Assembly (NCBI GenBank): GCA_015234495.1
Contig: JADGMZ010000002.1
Span: 1-8,997 of the forward strand
Direction: 5' to 3'
DNA from: Brevundimonas sp.
GTDB lineage: Bacteria; Pseudomonadota; Alphaproteobacteria; Caulobacterales; Caulobacteraceae
Length of the DNA stretch: 8,997 nucleotides
Both the position numbers and the translations under genes were made by a program. Numbering within the stretch: position 1 is the first letter of the stretch; every line of letters begins with the position of its first letter. The notes beneath the pieces are model-generated. The model saw only the letters and a program-made list of their open reading frames with translations, was not told where the DNA came from and did not search any database. This document shows, in pieces, positions 1-7,961 of this stretch.

Positions 1-15
1 CAGGCGGGCTACGTC

Positions 16-36
16 AGCTAGGGGCTGGCCCCTGCT
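16..36 (-). terminator. Possible hairpin terminator after the arabinose-5-phosphate isomerase gene
   Basis: Arms AGGGG (20-24) and CCCCT (29-33) enclose the loop CTGG. AGC (16-18) can also pair with GCT (34-36) across one bulged T, giving an 8-bp GC-rich stem. It sits directly on the stop codon of the minus-strand gene (36-38). No T-run follows in the direction of transcription, so it may only pause polymerase or protect the 3' end. The remaining bases 1-15 show nothing recognisable. Confidence 0.3.
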
Positions 37-1025
37 CAGTACGCCTGCATCAGCTCGGCGATGTGGATGATGGCCACGGGGCGTTCGTCCTCGAGGACCA
101 GCAGGGTGGCGATCTTGTTCTGGGTCATCAGGTCGATGGCGTCGCTCATGCGGGCCTCGGGCGCGATGACCTTGGGGCGGGGGCTCATGATGTCGGCGGC
201 GGTCAGGCGGGCGGCGTTATCGCGGCCGAAGGCGCGGCGGATGTCGCCGTCGGTGACGATGCCGGCCAGCCTGCCCGCCTCGTCGACCACAGCGGTCGCG
301 CCCTTTCGGCCTTCGGTGATGGCGGAGACGACCTCGGCGAAGGAGGCGTCCGTGGCCACGGTGGCGGGGGCCGGCGGACGGTCGCCCATCCAGTCCTTCA
401 CGCTCTGCAGGCTCATGCCCAGCTTGCCGCCCGGATGATGCAGGCCGAAATCCTCGGCCGTGAAGCCTCGGCGGTCCATCAGCACCATGGCCAGGGCGTC
501 GCCCATGGCCAGGGTCATCAGGGTCGAGGTGGTCGGCGCCAGACCGTTGGGGCAGGCCTCGGCCACCTGCGGCAGGGTCAGGCAGACGGCGGAATGGCGG
601 CCGAGGAAGCTGTTCGGCCGCTGGGTCAGGCCGATCACCGGGATGCCCTCGCGCTGGCAGAAGATCAGCGGATCGCGCAGCTCGCGGCTCTCGCCCGAGT
701 TGGAGATCGCCAGCAGGGTGACGTCCTTGCGCAGCATGCCGAGGTCGCCGTGGCTCATCTCGGCGGGGTGGACGAAGAAGGCGTTGGTTCCCGTCGAGGC
801 GAGGGTGGCCGCGATCTTGCCGCCGATGTGTCCCGACTTGCCCATGCCGGTGACGACGACATAGCCGGGGCGGGACAGGATGATCTCGCAGGCCCGCGCC
901 AGGCCGTCGTCGAGCCCGGCCTCGAGGGTCTGCAGCGCCTCGATGTTGAGGCGGATGACCTCGCGGGCGCGGGCCGTCATGGCGGCGGGATCGGCGGACA
1001 GGACAGGGGCTGCGGCATCGGTCAT
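36..1025 (-). CDS. kdsD: D-arabinose-5-phosphate isomerase, KpsF/GutQ family (SIS + two CBS domains)
   Basis: This cytoplasmic enzyme is predicted to convert D-ribulose-5-phosphate to D-arabinose-5-phosphate, the first step to Kdo of lipopolysaccharide. With the start at 1025 it has 329 residues, the usual length. The SIS domain covers about residues 25-200: GKSGHIGGK at 62-70, HPAEMSHGDLG at 86-96, SNSGES at 109-114, APTTSTL at 163-169 and HHPGGKLG at 196-203. These are hallmarks of the family, including the His/Glu/Lys-rich active-site segments. Two CBS domains follow (about 212-268 and 277-329), with the typical GIVTDGDIRR stretch near 255-264. The frame stays open upstream to 1151, but that longer start would run through the divergent promoter region up to the otsB start codon. 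I therefore prefer ATG at 1025 (1043 is the alternative). Neither has a good Shine-Dalgarno. No other Kdo gene is visible beside it. The GutQ branch of the family has the same activity, so the symbol is by function. Confidence 0.93.
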   Translation of the reverse strand: MTDAAAPVLSADPAAMTARAREVIRLNIEALQTLEAGLDDGLARACEIILSRPGYVVVTGMGKSGHIGGKIAATLASTGTNAFFVHPAEMSHGDLGMLRKDVTLLAISNSGESRELRDPLIFCQREGIPVIGLTQRPNSFLGRHSAVCLTLPQVAEACPNGLAPTTSTLMTLAMGDALAMVLMDRRGFTAEDFGLHHPGGKLGMSLQSVKDWMGDRPPAPATVATDASFAEVVSAITEGRKGATAVVDEAGRLAGIVTDGDIRRAFGRDNAARLTAADIMSPRPKVIAPEARMSDAIDLMTQNKIATLLVLEDERPVAIIHIAELMQAY

Positions 1026-1057
1026 CCCGGCGATGTGGCCCATCGGGCGGAAATTCT

Positions 1058-1135
1058 CAATCGTCCGCCCCCACAGCCGGCCTTGCTGCATTGCGAGAAA
1101 ATGCCGCCCGGGGGTCAACCTTTGCCGGACGATTG
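1058..1135. repeat. 10-bp perfect inverted repeat in the divergent kdsD/otsB promoter region
   Basis: CAATCGTCCG at 1058-1067 is the exact reverse complement of CGGACGATTG at 1126-1135, with 58 bp between. The arms flank the candidate kdsD promoter, and the right arm lies just before the otsB start. It may be a pair of operator half-sites, or a coincidence. No regulator for it is encoded beside it. Confidence 0.4.
1090..1118 (-). promoter_or_regulatory. Candidate promoter for the arabinose-5-phosphate isomerase gene
   Basis: Read on the minus strand, TTGACC (1118-1113) is followed after 17 nt by CGCAAT (1095-1090). The -35 is good and the -10 is weak. Transcription would begin near 1083, upstream of the preferred start at 1025 and downstream of the longest open frame at 1151. 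This supports the shorter protein. Confidence 0.35.
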
Positions 1136-1139
1136 CGTT
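1115..1139 (+). promoter_or_regulatory. Degenerate EcfG (general stress sigma factor)-like promoter for the trehalose operon
   Basis: TCAAC (1115-1119) followed after 16 nt by CGTT (1136-1139) resembles the alphaproteobacterial EcfG/SigT promoter, GGAAC with 16-17 nt to CGTT. The -10 and spacing fit, and the -35 matches 3 of 5 bases. Trehalose genes are known members of the general stress regulon in several Alphaproteobacteria. The predicted transcript start (about 1145) lies only a few bases before the otsB ATG, so the message would be almost leaderless. No convincing housekeeping promoter was found for this operon. Confidence 0.22.
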
Positions 1140-1149
1140 AGAAGAAGCC

Positions 1150-1938
1150 ATGCCGACTTCAGACCCGATGATCGACGGCGCCTCCGCGCCGGTCGAAGCC
1201 GCCGCCTATCTTCCGCCCCCGCCCACCCGCCTGCGCCGCCCCGCCCTGTTCCTGGATATGGACGGGGTGCTGGCGCCGCTGGCCGAGACCCCGGACGCCG
1301 TCGTGCCCCATCCTGAACGGACGGCGGCGCTGAAGGCCGTGGCGGTCCGGCTGGGCGGCCGGGTGGCCATCATCAGCGGGCGGACCATCGCCGAGATCGA
1401 CCGTATCGCGGAGGCCAGCACCGCCTCGGCCTCGGGCGTGCACGGGCTGGAGCGGCGCCGCGCCGACGGCTCGCTGCACCGGGCCGAGGCGGCCCCGGCC
1501 GTGCGCGAGGCCGTGGCCGCCTTCGAGGCCTTCGCCCGCGATCGCCCGGGCATCATCGTCGAGGACAAGACCGTCTCGGCCGGACTGCACTATCGCGGGG
1601 CGCAGACCTTCGCGGCCGAGGCCCTCGCCCTGGCCGGACGGCTGGCCGACGAGACCGGGCTGGCGCTGCAGGCCGGCAATCTGGTGGTCGAGCTGAAAAC
1701 CCCGGGCAGCAGCAAGGGCACGGCCCTGCAGGCCTTCATGCGGGAGCCTCCGTTCGTCGGAGCCGTTCCCGTCATGCTGGGCGACGATCTGACCGACGAG
1801 GACGGCTTCCGCGCCGCGCAGGCGCTGGGCGGCTTCGGGGTTCTGGTCGGGCCGACACGCGAGACCGCCGCCCGCTACCGGCTTCCCGACGTGGGGGCCG
1901 TGCTGACCTGGCTGAACGCCGTCGAGGAGAGCGAATGA
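1150..1938 (+). CDS. otsB: Trehalose-6-phosphate phosphatase OtsB (HAD superfamily)
   Basis: It hydrolyses trehalose-6-phosphate to trehalose and phosphate in the cytoplasm, the second step of the OtsA-OtsB pathway. The protein has 262 residues, normal for bacterial OtsB. HAD motif I is LFLDMDGVLAPL (nucleophile D36, acid/base D38), with Met and Val where many relatives have Phe and Thr. Motif II is IISGR (S76). GVHGLE (96-101) is the family's substrate-side GxHG segment, the conserved lysine lies in SSKGTAL (K189), and motif IV is GDDLTDEDGF (211-220). The frame extends upstream to 880, but that part lies antisense in kdsD. The ATG at 1150 has a purine-rich GAAGAAG just before it and yields a family-like N-terminus. 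The stop codon overlaps the next gene's start in ATGA, so translation is probably coupled. Here otsB is first in the operon and separated from otsA by a hydrolase gene. Confidence 0.95.
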   Translation: MPTSDPMIDGASAPVEAAAYLPPPPTRLRRPALFLDMDGVLAPLAETPDAVVPHPERTAALKAVAVRLGGRVAIISGRTIAEIDRIAEASTASASGVHGLERRRADGSLHRAEAAPAVREAVAAFEAFARDRPGIIVEDKTVSAGLHYRGAQTFAAEALALAGRLADETGLALQAGNLVVELKTPGSSKGTALQAFMREPPFVGAVPVMLGDDLTDEDGFRAAQALGGFGVLVGPTRETAARYRLPDVGAVLTWLNAVEESE

Positions 1939-3719
1939 TACCCAATCTGGATCTCGCCCCGATCGGCAACTGTTCGATCAGCGCCCTGATTGATCGCAGC
2001 GGACGCTACGTCTGGGCCTGCGCCCCGAGGGTCGACGGCGATCCGGTGTTCTCGGCCCTGATGGACGGCGACGATCCGGGTCACGGATTCTGGGACATCG
2101 TGCTGGAAGGGCAGACAGAGGTCACCCAGGCCTATGTGCGCAACACTCCCGTGCTGCGGACGGTGATGACCGCCGGGGACGGCGCTGCGGTCGAGATCCT
2201 CGACTTTGCGCCGCGTCATCGCAAGCACGACCGCACCTACCGGCCGCTGGCCTTTGCGCGGGTGGTGCGGCCGCTCAGCGGGTCCCCACGCATCCGGGTG
2301 CGGCTGCGCCCCGCTGCGGACTGGGGCGCGCGGCTGGCGGAGCGGACCAGCGGCTCCAACCACATCCGCTACATGTGCACGGACGTGACCTTCCGGCTGA
2401 CCACCGACTGCCCGGTGTCGCACATCATCAGCGAACGGGTGTTCCGGCTGGAGCGGCCGCACGCCTTCTTCTTCGGCCCCGATGAGGGCTATGACCAGGA
2501 CGTCGGGCCGGGCGTGTCCGCGGCGCTGGACCGGACCGTAGGCTACTGGCAGGACTGGGTGCGCACCCTGTATCTGCCGCTCGACTGGCAGGAGGCGGTG
2601 ATCCGCGCCGCCATCACCCTGAAGCTGTGCGCCTACGAGGAGACGGGGGCCATCGTCGCCGCCCTGACCACCTCGGTGCCGGAGTTCCCGGAGAGCGGGC
2701 GCAACTGGGACTATCGCTACTGCTGGATCCGGGACGCCTACTATGTGGTGCGCGCCCTGAACCGGCTGGGCGCGGTGGACCTGCTGGAGAACTACCTCGC
2801 CTATCTGAGGAACCTGGTCGACAACTCGGCGGGCGGCCATGTGCAGCCGGTCTATGGCGTCGGCCTGGAGCCCGGCATCGGCGAGCGGATCATAGAGAGC
2901 GTGGAGGGCTATCGCGGCATGAAGCCGGTGCGGGTGGGCAACCAGGCGCACGAACACCTGCAGCACGACGTCTATGGCCAGATCGTTCTGCCGCTGGTGC
3001 AGAGCTTCTACGACCAGAGGCTGCTGCGTCCCGGCACGCTCGAGGACTTCCACGCCCTGGAGAAGGTCGGCGAGCGCGCCTTCGCCATGCATGACCAGGT
3101 CGACGCCGGCCTGTGGGAGTTCCGCACCATCGCCCGGGTGCATACCTATTCGTCGGTGATGTGCTGGGCCGCCTGCGACCGGCTGGCCAAGGCCGCGGCC
3201 CATCTGGGCCTGTCCGACCGGGAGAGGCTGTGGGGCGGCCGCGCGGCCACGATCAGGGAACGGATCGAGTCCGAGGCCTTCCTGCCGGACGAGGGGAGGT
3301 TCGCCGCCAGCTTCGGGAACCGCGAGCTGGACGCCTCGCTGCTGCAGCTGACCGACCTCGGCTTCCTCGATCCGCTCGACCCGCGCCAGGTCAGGACCTT
3401 CGAGGCGATCGAACGCGACCTGAAGAAGGGCCCCTATCTGTTCCGCTACGTCGAGGCGGACGATTTCGGCGAGCCGGAGACGGCGTTCAACTTCTGCACC
3501 TTCTGGTTCATCGAAGCCCTGCACCAGAACGGCCGGATCGAGGAGGCGCGGGAGATCTTCGCCGAAATGCTGAGCCGCAGGACGCAGGCCGGGCTGCTGT
3601 CGGAGGACATATCGCTGGAGGACAACGAACTGTGGGGCAATTATCCGCAAACCTACTCGCTGGTCGGCATCATCAACTGCGCCGTCCTGCTGAGCCGTTC
3701 GTGGACCGACGCGCGATGA
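1935..3719 (+). CDS. Glycoside hydrolase family 15 protein (glucoamylase- or trehalase-like)
   Basis: It is a 594-residue protein of the bacterial GH15 type: an N-terminal beta-rich domain (about 1-210) followed by an (alpha/alpha)6-barrel. Diagnostic stretches are RNWDYRYCWIRDA (256-268), GNQAHEHLQHDVYG (335-348), GLWEFR (392-397, E395 likely general acid), GLLSEDIS (553-560, E557 likely general base) and ELWGNYPQTYS (565-575). I see no signal peptide or membrane segment, so it should act in the cytoplasm. GH15 includes glucoamylases, glucodextranases and trehalases, and sequence reading alone cannot separate them. Lying between otsB and otsA, it could be a trehalase that recycles the product or a glucosidase that frees glucose from glycogen-like glucans. 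It starts inside the otsB stop (ATGA) and ends in another ATGA that starts an 18-codon frame. The family call is firm; the substrate is open. Confidence 0.9.
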   Translation: MIPNLDLAPIGNCSISALIDRSGRYVWACAPRVDGDPVFSALMDGDDPGHGFWDIVLEGQTEVTQAYVRNTPVLRTVMTAGDGAAVEILDFAPRHRKHDRTYRPLAFARVVRPLSGSPRIRVRLRPAADWGARLAERTSGSNHIRYMCTDVTFRLTTDCPVSHIISERVFRLERPHAFFFGPDEGYDQDVGPGVSAALDRTVGYWQDWVRTLYLPLDWQEAVIRAAITLKLCAYEETGAIVAALTTSVPEFPESGRNWDYRYCWIRDAYYVVRALNRLGAVDLLENYLAYLRNLVDNSAGGHVQPVYGVGLEPGIGERIIESVEGYRGMKPVRVGNQAHEHLQHDVYGQIVLPLVQSFYDQRLLRPGTLEDFHALEKVGERAFAMHDQVDAGLWEFRTIARVHTYSSVMCWAACDRLAKAAAHLGLSDRERLWGGRAATIRERIESEAFLPDEGRFAASFGNRELDASLLQLTDLGFLDPLDPRQVRTFEAIERDLKKGPYLFRYVEADDFGEPETAFNFCTFWFIEALHQNGRIEEAREIFAEMLSRRTQAGLLSEDISLEDNELWGNYPQTYSLVGIINCAVLLSRSWTDAR

Positions 3720-3768
3720 TCGGCCGGACGACGAGCCTTCTTCCCCGGTTCGCACGGATGGCCACGCC

Positions 3769-3772
<4 letters not shown>
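3716..3772 (+). CDS. 18-codon minicistron linking GH15 and otsA
   Basis: A short frame (MIGRTTSLLPRFARMATP) starts in the ATGA that ends the GH15 gene and stops in the ATGA that starts otsA. It therefore fills the 49-bp gap exactly. otsA has only a weak GGATGG element before its ATG, so ribosomes finishing GH15 could reach otsA by re-initiating on this frame. The peptide has no recognisable motif and is probably unimportant in itself. The overlap may also be chance, since ATGA is common at gene ends in this GC-rich DNA. Confidence 0.35.
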
Positions 3773-5184
<1,412 letters not shown>

Positions 5185-5190
<6 letters not shown>

Positions 5191-5202
5191 GCGCGGTCAG
5201 GC
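5185..5202. terminator. Small dyad across the convergent otsA and GST stop codons
   Basis: GCCTGA (5185-5190) and TCAGGC (5197-5202) form a perfect 6-bp inverted repeat around the loop GCGCGG. Each arm contains one gene's TGA stop codon. It may act as a short bidirectional terminator, but no T-run follows on either strand and the stem is short. Confidence 0.3.
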
Positions 5203-5808
5203 CACCTGGGCCAGGGCCGGCGGGGGCCCGTCCTTCGCCGTCGCCAGGGCGTTCGCGGGCCGGTCCAGGACCCGATCCAGATAGGCGTCCAGCATCGCGT
5301 CGGCGGGCAGGAATTCGCGCGCCCAGGCCAGGGCGCTGCCGACCATGACGTCGACCGCCGTGAACCTCTGGCCCATGAGCCAGGGGCCGCGGGCCAGGGC
5401 CTCCGTCAGGCGGGCGAGAACCGCGTCGAAACGGGCGCGGGCCTGCGCGTCGCTGTCGGTCGCGCCGCTGATGCGGGCCCAGAAGGCCGGCTCCAGTTCG
5501 CCGACCGTCCACGTCAGCCAGGTCAGCCAGGCGCCGCGCTCGGGCGAACCGACGGGGGCGCCCAGGCCGGCCCGGGGGAAAAGGTCGCCCAGGTACAGGG
5601 CTATGGCGGCGGACTCGGTGACCAGCACATCGTCGTGCAACAGGGCCGGGACCTTGCCGTCCGGATGGGGATTACGCGGATCCCGGCCGCCGGTCCCGTC
5701 CATGCGGAGGATGTCGCAATAGACGATCTCGTACGGCTGGCCGATTTCCTCAAGCAGCCAGACCAGACGGGAGGACCGGGACCAAGGGGCGTGGAACAGG
5801 GTCAGCAT
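5197..5808 (-). CDS. Glutathione S-transferase-like protein
   Basis: A 203-residue cytosolic GST-fold protein, of normal length. The N-terminal thioredoxin-like domain (about 1-80) has APWSRSSRLVWLLEE, in which S10 or a near neighbour could activate glutathione. It also has GKVPALL with the cis-proline P54, and ESAAIALYL with the glutathione-binding E65-S66 pair. The helical C-terminal domain (about 90-195) has the FTAVDVMVGSAL stretch with the conserved Asp of GST C-domains. The start at 5808 is supported by GAGGAG (5817-5822) with 8 nt spacing. The substrate cannot be told: such genes act in detoxification, peroxide reduction or dehalogenation. It is divergent from a WYL regulator across a repeat-rich gap, so that regulator probably controls it. 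The exact GST class is uncertain. Confidence 0.88.
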   Translation of the reverse strand: MLTLFHAPWSRSSRLVWLLEEIGQPYEIVYCDILRMDGTGGRDPRNPHPDGKVPALLHDDVLVTESAAIALYLGDLFPRAGLGAPVGSPERGAWLTWLTWTVGELEPAFWARISGATDSDAQARARFDAVLARLTEALARGPWLMGQRFTAVDVMVGSALAWAREFLPADAMLDAYLDRVLDRPANALATAKDGPPPALAQVA

Positions 5809-5853
5809 GGCGTCGTCTCCTCAACGGGGCGGCCCCTCGCCGCCTCTCCCGGC

Positions 5854-5882
5854 TTGACTACTGCCAGTCTGCTGCCAGCATG
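5854..5882 (+). promoter_or_regulatory. Possible promoter of the WYL regulator gene
   Basis: TTGACT (5854-5859) is a good -35 element. A 17-nt spacer leads to AGCATG (5877-5882), a poor -10; with Caulobacter-type spacing GCTGCC (5871-5876) is an alternative. The stretch between overlaps the CTGYCAG repeats, so a protein bound there would interfere with it. Confidence 0.3.
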
Positions 5883-5893
5883 CTGTCAGCAGG
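5861..5893. promoter_or_regulatory. Candidate operator: three 11-bp-phased CTGYCAG repeats with a 24-bp palindrome
   Basis: CTGCCAG, CTGCCAG and CTGTCAG begin at 5861, 5872 and 5883, exactly 11 bp apart, so they lie on nearly the same face of the helix. Positions 5869-5892 also form a 24-bp palindrome centred on GCATGC with only one mismatched symmetric pair. In addition, GCCAGTCT (5863-5870) is inverted as AGACTGGC (5902-5909). The site lies between the divergent GST and WYL-regulator genes, and YafY-type regulators commonly act on their own divergent promoters. Binding by this regulator is an inference. Confidence 0.6.
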
Positions 5894-5912
5894 CGTACAC
5901 AAGACTGGCGGA

Positions 5913-6644
5913 ATGAGACGCGCAGACCGGCTGTTCCAGATCATTCAGGTGCTGCGGCGCTCGTCTCGGCCGGTGACGGCGGAGGCCATCGCCGTGGAGC
6001 TGGAGACCTCCAAACGCTCGATCTACCGCGACATCGCCACCCTGACAGGACAGCGGGTGCCGATCCGCGGCGAGGCCGGCGTCGGCTATGTGCTGGATGG
6101 CGGGTTCGACATGCCGCCCCTGATGCTGACCTCGGACGAGCTCGAGGCGGCCGTGCTGGGCGCGCAGTGGGTGGCGGGCCGCGGCGATCCGGCCCTCGCC
6201 CGGGCGGCGCGTGACCTGGTCGCCAAGATCGCCGCCACCGTGCCCGAACGGCTGCGGCCAGTGGTGCTGGAGCCCGCCGTCGCCAGCCCGCCGGTGTGGG
6301 AGCCGCGCCGCGACGACGTGCTGGACATGGCCCGGGTGCGGGCGTGGATCCACGCCGGCCGCAAGCTGACCCTGCACTATCGCGACGAACAGGAGCGCGA
6401 GAGCCGGCGGACCATCTGGCCCTTCCTGATCGGCTATCGCGAGACCACGCGACTGCTGGTCGGCTGGTGCGAGATGCGCGACGACTTCCGCACCTTCCGC
6501 ACCGATCGGGTGGTGGAGGCCGAATTCCTCGACGAGCGGTATCCGGGGCGGCCCGCCGTGCTGCGGGCGCGATGGCAGGCGGCCAAGGAGGCCGAATGGA
6601 AGGCCCGGAACTGCGACGGCCCCCCGCCGCCGCGACCCCGGTAG
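5913..6644 (+). CDS. YafY-type transcriptional regulator (N-terminal HTH, WYL domain)
   Basis: A 243-residue DNA-binding protein. The N-terminus MRRADRLFQIIQVLR and the helix-turn-helix (about 20-44, with the recognition stretch TSKRSIYRDIATL) are typical of the DeoR/HTH_11 proteins that carry WYL domains. A short wing (VPIRGEAGVGYVLDGG, 49-64) follows. The WYL domain covers about 138-205, with LTLHYRD (152-158), WPFLIGYRETTRLLVGWCE (169-187) and FRTFRTDRV (192-200). WYL domains sense small or nucleic-acid-like ligands in some families; the ligand here is unknown. An ATG at 5880 would place translation inside the operator, so the start at 5913 is chosen because relatives begin MRRADRL. Only a weak GGCGG precedes it. 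It is divergent from the GST gene, its likely target. The C-terminal tail CDGPPPPRPR and the stop codon lie at a duplicated thiolase fragment, so the tail may be recent. Confidence 0.88.
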   Translation: MRRADRLFQIIQVLRRSSRPVTAEAIAVELETSKRSIYRDIATLTGQRVPIRGEAGVGYVLDGGFDMPPLMLTSDELEAAVLGAQWVAGRGDPALARAARDLVAKIAATVPERLRPVVLEPAVASPPVWEPRRDDVLDMARVRAWIHAGRKLTLHYRDEQERESRRTIWPFLIGYRETTRLLVGWCEMRDDFRTFRTDRVVEAEFLDERYPGRPAVLRARWQAAKEAEWKARNCDGPPPPRPR

Positions 6645-6667
6645 ATCCCGATCAGGCCCGCCGCGCC
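6641..6667. repeat. Near-copy of the thiolase 3' end (copy 1 of a 27-bp direct repeat)
   Basis: The 27 bases at 6641-6667 match 6701-6727 except at two adjacent positions (CC against TT), with a 60-bp offset. Copy 2 encodes, on the minus strand, the last residues of the thiolase (GAAGLIEIY). Copy 1 would read GAAGLIGIY but has no thiolase stop after it. The TAG stop of the plus-strand regulator (6642-6644) lies inside copy 1. A small local duplication is the simplest explanation. Confidence 0.8.
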
Positions 6668-6669
6668 GC

Positions 6670-6696
6670 CAGTCCGCAGTGGTTGGCGGCGGACTG
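6670..6696. terminator. Convergent hairpin between the WYL regulator and thiolase genes
   Basis: CAGTCCGC (6670-6677) pairs with GCGGACTG (6689-6696), a perfect 8-bp stem with an 11-nt loop. It directly follows the thiolase stop (6698-6700 on the minus strand) and lies 25 nt past the regulator stop. It is well placed as a two-way terminator. A short ATTT follows on the plus strand, but there is no true U-tract on either side. Confidence 0.45.
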
Positions 6697-6697
6697 A

Positions 6698-7900
6698 CTA
6701 GTAGATTTCGATCAGGCCCGCCGCGCCCATGCCGCCGCCGACGCACATGGTCACCACTCCGTACCTGGCGCCGCGTCGCTTGCCCTCGATCAGCACGTGG
6801 CCGGTCATCCGCGCGCCGGACATGCCGTAGGGGTGGCCGATCGAGATCGCGCCGCCCGAAACGTTGAGCCGGTCGTCGGGGATGCCCAGCCGGTCGCGGC
6901 AATAGATCACCTGCACGGCGAAGGCCTCGTTCAGCTCCCAGATGCCGATGTCGTCGACGGTCAGACCGTGACGCTCCAGCAGGCGGGGCACGGCGAACAC
7001 CGGACCGATGCCCATTTCGTCGGGCTCGCAGCCGGCCACGGCCATGCCGCGGAAGGCGCCGAGCGGGGTCAGGCCGCGGCGTTCGGCCTCCTTCGCGTCC
7101 ATGATGACGCTGGCCGAGGCGCCGTCCGACAGTTGCGAAGCGTTGCCGGCGGTGATGAACCGGCCCTGTTCGATCGCCGCGCCGCCGCCGAAGACGGGCT
7201 TCAGCGACGAGAGGCCTTCCAGCGTCGTCTCCGGACGGTTGCCCTCGTCCTTCGACAGGGTGACCTCCCTGGCCGAGGTCTGGCCGGTGGCCTTGTCCAT
7301 CACCTGCATGGTGGTGGTCATCGGCACGATCTCGGCGTCAAGCCGGCCCTCCGCCTGGGCGGCGGCGGTGCGCTGCTGGGAGCGCAGGGCGTATTCGTCC
7401 TGGGCCTCGCGGGAGATGCCGTAGCGGGCGGCGACAACCTCGGCGGTCTCCAGCATCGACATGTAGATGTGCGGCTGCAGCTTCAGCAGCGCCTCGTCCT
7501 GCATCCGGTACAGGTTCATGTGCTGGTTCTGGACCAGCGAGATCGACTCCAGCCCGCCGCCGACGGCCACGACCTGGCCGTCATAGACGACCTGTTTGGC
7601 GGCCGTGGCGATGGCCATCAGGCCCGAGGCGCACTGGCGGTCCATGCTCATGCCCGCGGTGGTGACCGGCAGGCCGGCGGCCAGCGCCGCCTGACGCCCG
7701 ATGTTGGTGCCGGTCGAGCCCTGCTGCAGGGCCACGCCGATGACCACGTCCTCGATTTCGGCCGGGTCAACGCCCGAGCGCGCGACCGCGTGGCGCACGG
7801 CGTGGCCGCCCAGCTGCTGAGCCTGGGTGTCGTTGAACGCCCCGCGATAGGCCCGCCCGATCGGGGTCCGGGCTGTCGATACGATCACCGCTTCACGCAT
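6698..7900 (-). CDS. Acetyl-CoA C-acyltransferase (thiolase)
   Basis: A 400-residue thiolase, normal family length. The nucleophile C90 is in [13 protein letters not shown] is at 324-327, the catalytic histidine H356 is in [16 protein letters not shown], and the second cysteine C386 is in [11 protein letters not shown]. All four catalytic motifs are intact. It should cleave a 3-ketoacyl-CoA with CoA, the last step of beta-oxidation, or run backwards as a condensing enzyme. The HPYGMSGAR form differs from the common HPLGATGAR of PhaA/AtoB enzymes, which argues for a degradative thiolase with a different acyl preference; I cannot name the substrate. The start at 7900 has GGAG (7908-7911) with 7 nt spacing. 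It lies 61 bp downstream of an MFE-2-like dehydrogenase gene on the same strand, so the two probably work in succession. A Caulobacter-type promoter in the gap suggests extra, separate expression. Confidence 0.94.
   Translation of the reverse strand: MREAVIVSTARTPIGRAYRGAFNDTQAQQLGGHAVRHAVARSGVDPAEIEDVVIGVALQQGSTGTNIGRQAALAAGLPVTTAGMSMDRQCASGLMAIATAAKQVVYDGQVVAVGGGLESISLVQNQHMNLYRMQDEALLKLQPHIYMSMLETAEVVAARYGISREAQDEYALRSQQRTAAAQAEGRLDAEIVPMTTTMQVMDKATGQTSAREVTLSKDEGNRPETTLEGLSSLKPVFGGGAAIEQGRFITAGNASQLSDGASASVIMDAKEAERRGLTPLGAFRGMAVAGCEPDEMGIGPVFAVPRLLERHGLTVDDIGIWELNEAFAVQVIYCRDRLGIPDDRLNVSGGAISIGHPYGMSGARMTGHVLIEGKRRGARYGVVTMCVGGGMGAAGLIEIY
6701..6727. repeat. Thiolase 3' end (copy 2 of the 27-bp direct repeat)
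   Basis: This is the in-gene copy, coding the last residues of the thiolase. It matches 6641-6667 in 25 of 27 positions. It is likely the parent copy, because it is under coding constraint and keeps the family's C-terminal GAAGLIEIY. Confidence 0.8.
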
Positions 7901-7926
7901 GGGGTAGCTCCATCTGTCTGCCGGCG

Positions 7927-7952
7927 TGTTTAGCCGCCTGCCGCCGCGTCAA
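7927..7952 (-). promoter_or_regulatory. Caulobacter-type housekeeping promoter for the thiolase gene
   Basis: On the minus strand TTGACG (7952-7947) is followed after 12 nt by GCTAAAC (7934-7928). This closely fits the known Caulobacter crescentus consensus (TTGACGS, 10-14 nt, GCTANAWC). Transcription would start near 7920, leaving a leader of about 20 nt with the GGAG ribosome site before the thiolase ATG at 7900. It lies wholly in the gap between dehydrogenase and thiolase genes. Confidence 0.55.
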
Positions 7953-7961
7953 CGCAAGGGG

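Noticed and set aside
1026..1151. 42-residue N-terminal extension of the isomerase
   Set aside because: It would cover the whole divergent promoter region and begin on the otsB start codon. KpsF/GutQ proteins start near the position equivalent to 1025.
63..1316. 417-residue plus-strand open frame over kdsD
   Set aside because: It is a mirror frame of the isomerase and runs on into otsB. It is rich in Gly, Ala, His and Arg and has no motif.
5886..6902. 338-residue minus-strand frame across the WYL regulator
   Set aside because: It is a Pro/Arg/His-rich shadow that crosses the hairpin and the end of the thiolase gene. It has no family resemblance.
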